Shown in pieces: positions 57,680-64,000 of a DNA stretch of 64,000 nucleotides. This DNA comes from Trichopria drosophilae (lineage: Eukaryota; Arthropoda; Insecta; Hymenoptera; Diapriidae). The translations under genes were made by a program, and so were the position numbers. The DNA lies in NCBI GenBank assembly GCA_030407085.1, contig CM059582.1, positions 17,465,501 to 17,529,500 of the forward strand, in the 5' to 3' direction. The notes under the pieces were generated by a model. The model saw only the letters and a program-made list of their open reading frames with translations, did no database searches and had not been told where the DNA came from. Each line of letters begins with the position of its first letter. The stretch's first letter is position 1.

Positions 57680-60600
57680 CGGGACCTTCGCATTTGTTGA
57701 TTGTCAACTAATTTAAACTCGTGAAGAGTCCCTAAAAGAAATATTTCCAATATATATTAATATTGTTATTTATCAATATTTAATATTCTTAAAAGTGAAA
57801 GTAATAATATTTTATTTGTATATTATTTTATATTAATATTGGGATGTTAGGCATATTCAAAATTCAAAAATAAATGTTTTCTTCACGTGCCAATAAGAGC
57901 GTAGACTATTATAAAAAAAAGGGGGAGAAAAGTCTACAATCGTGATATTCCTTGCCTTTGACAACTTTCATCGCAAGCTTTCCTCCCTGTATTTGTCATT
58001 CGTTAGATCTGCACTTCAACTAAATGCGACTTTTTGAAATGGAACGCCACGAAGGGCTCTTCGAAAAAACTACATTGTTTTTCTTTTTTGATATCATTTT
58101 TTTATACAAATTGAATTTTTTCAGATGATCGAGCATAATGTGAAAACATTTCCTGACACTTATTGATAAACAATTAAGATAAAAAAACTTTTTTTAAACA
58201 AAATATAGACATTAGTAATGTAATGGCATTTCCAAATTATTTTGTACTGTGAAAGTTATGAAGTACATGCGATAGTTATGTTATTTTAACGGAAGGTTTC
58301 CTTTGCGTAACCAAGAAAATTATTAGACAATTCAATTTTACTGAAAAGGAGGCAAATGTCACGATATCATTCAATATACGTTATTTAATATTGTACTGAT
58401 CGAAACAAGTAGACGTTATTCTAAATCAATAGTTTCTAATTTTATTATTATAGTACTACTTCGATAAGCTAATATTAGTCTTTAAGACCATTCAAATGGG
58501 ATTGCACACAATGTGATAGTCCAAGACATCAAGAATATTATATTGTCCCAACTGTATACTCTGAATTATTACCATCTTATTTACAATTTTCCATAATACC
58601 AGCTTGATTTAAACAATAATGGCAAGAAAGTAAAAAAGAACATAAAAAAGTAACTGTGGAATGTAGTAACGTTTAGCACAGGAATAAAAGACATAAAAAA
58701 TGTCAAAACATCATCTAATTAAAAATTTGTTGTTAACTACAAATAAATTAAAAAGAAATTCTGGTTTAGTCCCATTGGACCAAAATTTATGCTATACCAC
58801 GATGCCCATGAAACCAGAAGATCTGTAGAATATTTCAGAGCAGATAGGATTTTTGTATAGTTTTTCACCTATTAATGTAGGGCAATAGTTTGACAGGCAT
58901 TTTGTTGTGTAATCTTGGAAGCTTTCCAATACTTAACGTATATGCGTTCCCTTTTTTTGAACATGCTTAAGTAAGAAATTTTCTCCAAAGAATGGTAAAC
59001 AAAATAGTACTTATTCATATGTTAATTCTGCGGAAAAATAGTTTCAGTTTCTCTTCACAGTTCCCCTTTTTATATTATTGTTTTACAATTTGTTACGGAT
59101 TTTATACACTCTTCATATAAGTAGGTATATTTAATAAAAACTTTATAGTTTTTTATAGACCGATTTATTTATTTAATTTTTATACCTTTTTTTATATAAG
59201 AACTTTATTAAAATTTTATAAAACTATTATAACATTTTTCCATTGGGGGTTTTACGCTTCCAATATTAAATGTTTTTGTTTCTCAAACTACATTCGGCTG
59301 GAAGGACTATTTCTTCCGTTGATTTTATTGTGTTAAACCATTATTGCAATAAAAATTGTATTGCAGTCAAAGTTCAAAAGGTAAGTTCACTTCGCGCTCT
59401 ACTTCGAACTGCTTGATCTTTCGTTTTATAGTAACGATCGGTACATTCAAATATCTATACAATCAAATTTCCGTAACAATTCAAAACAAATCAACATCCA
59501 CAATCCTTAATTAACTACTTCCTATTTACAAAGTTTACCAAACGACATTACAGAAAGAAATTACATTCAATGGGTGAAGTACAATCAAGCTATGTCTTTC
59601 GTATAACAATTTCTCTGGCAACCAAAGAAAGAAAATTTCTGAGGAATGCATCGAACAAAAGAAAATATATATTCCAATCATTCTCGATTTCCCTTGAAGG
59701 CATTGAAGCATCTACATTCTTCCGTAAAGTCAAACCGAATGTAAGAGTCGATGCCAATTTGTGTGATTATTTATCTGCAACAATAACATCCCTTATTATT
59801 TCAATTATTTGTACTTTTCATTTCTGTATTATTAATATCCTTGTGGTTATAAATAATTTCGTACTATGACGTCGGTGGTGTTTCAAATTATCATAAATGT
59901 AAATTAAGAGCCTCAAAGGCTTCGTTAGATGCGGAATAGATAAGTAAACTTCAGTAAACGTTAGCTTTCGAACGCTCAATTAATTGAAGCTTACTATCAA
60001 TTAGCAAATAGTTGAACTGCAATATATACTTGCTTTGTTGTGTGGATCATTAATTCTAAGTAAATAATTTTAAACATATCAATTATTTTAATAATTGTGT
60101 TTTCTGGTCTCCGTTTACATATTTGGTTAGACGATTTTTTTTTAAATTAATTGAAATCACTCGATTAATAATAAATTAAGTACTCAAAGTATTACATTTA
60201 ATACCATGCATTGAATATATTTTGATAAATTTTATGGTAATATTAAATTGTACATTACTTTTTAACTTTAAAAACGCTCGAAATTACTTTCTGCAATTTT
60301 CGATTCACTACCCTCGCTTCTTGGTCATAATAGACTTTTGCGGAACTTTATCTCTTTTCTACAATGTAACATAAAACATTACCCGACTAAAAATTGATTT
60401 CTTTGAGAGTTCTTCAGGACATTAGAAGCAAAAGTTATTCACTAACAACTCAAAGAAACAATATGAACCACACTCGAAGTAAATAAAAAAAGAATTACTT
60501 TGAAGGAAGTAACTTACTTTTAATCTTATAACGTTGAAAAATGATATCTGTCTTAAGAAACAAAGTCTAAAAATGAGGCTCCATTAATGTGTTTGGTATA

Positions 60601-61545
60601 TAAAGACGAAATTCATGATGGAATTATGCAGCGAGTGTATTCGTAGGAACGAGAATATTTCACCCAAACGAGATAAGAATTGCAAACACGAAAATATATT
60701 CTATAAATCTAATATTATATATTTTCTATATATCACAACTATCCGCAAAGAAATATTGGAAAATTAAACTAAATTGTGGGAGGCTATTATTTCATAAATC
60801 AATTTTACATGGGAGAATTCACTTCGCTTATTTACAAGCACGTAACTCAATATTACTGCGGAATGGAAACACAATATTTCTTTTCATGGTCTCACAATAA
60901 AATTCGCTATAGCATATTTTTTAACGAGTAATAGAGTTCTGAATGACTTTGGAATTTTATTTCGGTTGTGTTATTAGCTTTTGAGCCTTGCAATTGTTGG
61001 GCATTTTATCGAAATTGCATTATCAATCATTTTACATTGAAAGAAATAGTAGCTTCGGCTAAATTGTTAGTAAATTTATCAATTATAAATGATTAATTAT
61101 TTTCGATAAATAGTTACTTAATACGTTTGAAATAAATAAAAATTACTGTTTTATTTATACATTGTAGTTTTGATTATCAATAATAAACTTTTGTGTTATT
61201 TTCTAACATTTTTAAACAATACAAAATTCAAAAAACAGGAGCCATATTTATAAAACAGTATAATGACCTATGGAAGAATAATGCATACATAATTGATGCA
61301 TCACAATTTCCAATTCAATTTAATGTGCCATATTGGTTTAATAGTCATCGTTACATGGATACAATAATACTTCATTGTAGTGATTCAACTTAGTGTGTAT
61401 TTAATGTACCACTGTACAAAAATCTGGTTATATATGTGTTCGTAAAATTCATTTCCCAACTGCTACATTCTTGCTTAACCTTATAGCCAAAACGTAATCC
61501 TATGGAAGGTTAGATAGTTTCTATATCTATATGGAAATCAGCACC
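57680..61545. other. AT-rich stretch, nothing recognised
   Basis: About 3.9 kb. A 99-codon frame (59570-59869, plus) has a hydrophobic C-terminal third (SLIISIICTFHFCIINILVV) typical of AT-rich chance frames; no family recognised. No element ends noted. Confidence 0.45.
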
Positions 61546-62272
61546 AGGACGTTTCATCGTCTTCCATTTCATCGTCCCCCGTTTCATCATCTAGACACCC
61601 CATTGTTCAGGACATTTCGTCGTCTGGACTTTTCATGGTCTAGAGACTTTATCCTTTAGGACATTTCATCATCTGGAAATTTCACCGTCTAAGTCATTTC
61701 TTCGTCCCGGACGATAACAGAATTTGTCATATTTTATGTTTGTGACAAGCATAGACATTTATATTTGATTATTTGTGAGTTATGGTCATTGTAGCGAACT
61801 TTTCCGATATAAAGTGTTTATTATACGGAGACATTTTTATCTCTTCTGGACTGTTCTCAAAGTTCTATATACGCAAAGTGGCAACAGTTTGTATATTATA
61901 ACCTCTGTTTCTGCATATGGTCAAACATAAATCACTATGACTGTCACAAACGTAAGATATGACAAATTCTATATTGATGATATACGCAAGAGTGTTCTCC
62001 AGTGACGACCAACGGTGCCATAGACGATGAAATGTCGAGTCGATGAAGTTTCGAGTCGATGAAGTGTCCTAGACGATGAAATGTCGAGGCGATGAAGTGT
62101 TTACTAGACGATGAAATTTCGAGGCGATGAAGTGTCGTAGACAATGAAATGTCGAAACGATGAAATATAGAGACGATGAAGTGTCGTAGACAATGAAGTG
62201 TCGTGGCCATGAAGTGTCTACTAGACGATGAAGTCTCGTCAAAGATGAAATGCCAAGGGTGATGAAATGTGC
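61546..62272. mobile_element. 727-bp foldback element with inverted arrays of GACGATGAAATGTC units
   Basis: The left array (61546-61710) has about ten units of (GG)ACATTTCATCGTCT. The right array (62010-62272) has about fifteen units of AGACGATGAAATGTCG, the reverse complement. Inside the arrays, ACAGAATTTGTCATATTTTA, then TGTTTGTGACAAGCATAG (61727-61764), is mirrored at 61935-61972. The spacer is AT-rich. Two open frames on the minus strand (61944-62210, 62069-62323) read His/Arg/Ser/Phe-rich repeats only because the 15-17-bp unit stays open. No real coding. Confidence 0.85.
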
Positions 62273-63096
62273 ATGAGCAATTGAAATCATTTCATATAAT
62301 TTTATATTGGTTTTCCTATACATATTTCACAGTGTAATTAATTATTGTACTTTATTCATAAAACAGAGTTTGTATCATAATTACCATCTCAGAATGGTGT
62401 GTTTTGTTAATTCTTAAACTCAATGTCTATCATTTACCATGTACAGTCTGAACTTTTCACGACCGAAACTAACTGATTTACTCTGTATCCGTACATGTCG
62501 TAATAACATTTTTAAATTTATTTCGTAGAAAAACTTAACTGTTTTATAATTCTTTTTTATTTTCATTTTTATGACCTACAAGTTACAAATATTGCAATAC
62601 TATCAGAATATCATTGTAGTCAAATATTCTACAATAAAATGTGGACATAAATATCTGTCTATCCACCTATCAATCAATTACTATTTATAGTATGAAAATT
62701 CCCGATAAAAAGGCGGTCATATATATGAATGGCTCTTAACAGACCAATTTATATTAATAACGTAAACTAAACGTATAAAACAATTAATCGATTATATGAC
62801 AAAATGGTTTAAAAAGTTTGACTGCTCTGGCATATTTTGACATATCTTGTTAAAAATTATCCATATATTTCGAGTTATAATTAAAAAGTATATTTTGTAG
62901 TACTTATTATTAAAACAGGAAAATTTCGAATAAAATATACAATAAAATTCTAAAATATAAGTATTTTAGTATGAATCCGTATTTGATGAAGTGAAACAAA
63001 AAATTTCTTATTTCAAATCCTACTTAATTCCTCAAATTAACATTTGAAGCATACTTTTTTCTTGACACGAAAAATAGCTAAAATTTGTTACTCGAT
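62273..63096. other. AT-rich spacer
   Basis: Nothing recognised. Confidence 0.5.
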
Positions 63097-63260
63097 GGTT
63101 TTTGAGGTCGCTGATTACAAATCCCACGACAGATTTTCAAAATTCAGGGTGGGGAACTAAATTCGCAAAAAGTTACTTGATCAAACTGAAAATGGGTTCT
63201 GGAGGGTTTACGGGGTTGCTGAATAAATTTATTCAATTTTATTAAATTTCAATGGTAATC
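63097..63260 (+). repeat. Two tandem ~107-bp units of the GGTCGCTGATTACAAATCC family
   Basis: GGTTTTTGAGGTCGCTGATT, then ACAAATCC (63097), and GGGTTTACGGGGTTGCTGAA (63204) start two units 107 bp apart. Each is followed by TTTCAAAATTCAGGGTGG or TTTCAATGGTAATCC. The GGTCGCTGATYAC core is shared with the arms of 4649-5728 and with the CCATTTTGAAT family elsewhere. Confidence 0.6.
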
Positions 63261-63368
63261 CACCAAAAAATAATAAAAATGAATTAAAAAAGGTGATCGG
63301 TAAAAAGGACAAGGTGCTCCAAAGGATTAAACTAAAACACTAAATTGAACAGATAGTCAACTCGTACA

Positions 63369-63415
63369 CCGAGAAAAATTGTCTGTAACATTTACTAAAG
63401 TTGGTAAAGGAAAGT
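63369..63415 (+). repeat. Single MITE-like end ACACCGAGAAAAATTGTCTG
   Basis: ACACCGAGAAAAATTGTCTG, then TAACATTTACTAAAG recalls the ACACTGA..AAATTT ends of the small MITEs at 30705-30864 and 45852-46050. No inverted partner was identified within the next few hundred bases. Confidence 0.35.
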
Positions 63416-63735
63416 ATGTCGAGCCCAGTTTTGAGCAAATTTTATTACAATTTCGCCCTGACAACCAAAAGTAGACAATAGTTAATGTTGTAGCCTATAG
63501 GTCACATTACAGGTTCAATTCAAATATATACTGGATAAAAAATAGCCTTAAAAATAAAAAAAAAAGTCGATTAGATTAGAATTAAATACTAAAACATTCC
63601 TATTAATCAAATATTTTACTAAAATGTGTTCAAATTTTGAAGTGATTACCCTTGAGAATTAAATTCTACTTAGTAATGTTTACTGAACTTGTACATTATG
63701 TATTATCCAAATTTTTAGCAAAATGTAATATTTTT

Positions 63736-63842
63736 GCAGGCCACCTTCGGGTCAGGCTGCAAAGCAGCTTTTGCTGTGTCTCGCCCATTGTACTTTTTAT
63801 TTTTTGTACAATAAAGACCTTATTATTATTATTATTATTATT
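63736..63842 (+). mobile_element. 3' tail of a truncated non-LTR retrotransposon, AATAAA plus (ATT)n
   Basis: A GC-richer segment (TGCAGGCCACCTTCGGGTCA ... GCAAAGCAGCTTTTGCTGTG) is followed by TTGTACAATAAAGACC, containing AATAAA, and an ATT microsatellite of about seven units (63821-63842). This order of a non-AT-rich 3' UTR, a poly(A)-type signal and simple triplet tail is typical of severely 5'-truncated non-LTR elements in insects. No reverse-transcriptase sequence is left. The clade cannot be named from this. Confidence 0.6.
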
Positions 63843-64000
63843 TTTGTTTTCCGCTTTACACATTATTCTTATTTCGTTCCCTATATTATTGCCGGACAAC
63901 TAGTACTTATTTTCCTCAGATCCACTTTCTGCCTGCGCTATCTATATAATATGACTGCCCACTCATTAGCCGTTGTAGCACCAAAGATCACTTGCGTGTA
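63843..64000. other. Window end, nothing recognised
   Basis: Mixed sequence with no coding or repeat evidence. Confidence 0.4.

Noticed and set aside
61944..62323. His/Arg/Phe repeat proteins on the minus strand
   Set aside because: Products of the iterated GACGATGAAATGTC unit in an inverted array.
63652..63903. Open frames across the (ATT)n tail (poly-Leu on one strand, poly-Asn on the other)
   Set aside because: Caused by the triplet microsatellite at 63821-63842.

Overview
The window looks like non-coding nuclear DNA of an arthropod, most likely an insect. It is roughly 70 % A+T by eye and has no operon-like gene packing, no long open frames, and many short inverted-repeat elements with TA target sites. 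The order cannot be fixed from the sequence; a lean to Hymenoptera rests only on general texture. I find no supportable protein-coding gene, tRNA, rRNA or CRISPR array. The longest open frames are 127 and 118 codons, about what chance gives in 64 kb of this composition. The window therefore reads as intergenic DNA or one or more very long introns.

What it holds is a graveyard of non-autonomous mobile elements, many nested. (1) Three families flanked by TA look like pogo/Tc1-mariner-type elements: 7315-8274 (with a rearranged relative at 42270-42830), 20622-20882 and 22059-22931. The first still carries, on the minus strand, the start of what looks like a pogo-type HTH (psq) DNA-binding domain, and its relative keeps the same start on the opposite strand. 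(2) A large group of foldback elements has arms made of short or medium units iterated in tandem and then inverted. The units are about 16 bp around GCCGACAGTC (13343-13596, 50192-50450, degenerate at 28040-28280), GACATTTCATCGTCT (61546-62272), GAGTGA/TCACTC (35921-36126), GTTAC..TTTCGGAATTTT (45852-46050, 50554-50772), and 110-160 bp units (31709-33396, 2641-2945, 28605-29170, 46962-47551, 33570-34100, 63097-63260). (3) Large simple palindromes lie at 4649-5728, 5754-6090, 37678-38073, 42162-42266 and 52676-53035. (4) Retroelement-like traces are a tRNA-Cys-like SINE fragment (30285-30372, minus), a 3' tail with AATAAA and (ATT)n (63736-63842), and four copies of a terminal motif CTGAAGA-stem-loop-GAAACG (14043-14128, 36852-36920, 48095-48152, 56992-57070).

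Between these lie kilobases of AT-rich sequence in which I see nothing, plus eight or so islands of higher G+C and complexity (3941-4290, 19741-20090, 21248-21560, 29460-30040, 34800-35240, 39560-39790, 48380-48790, 53930-54260). These islands are the best places to look for conserved regulatory DNA or small exons. No set of genes working together can be described. The informative biology is the architecture and nesting of the repeats, above all the recurrent iterated-arm foldback design.
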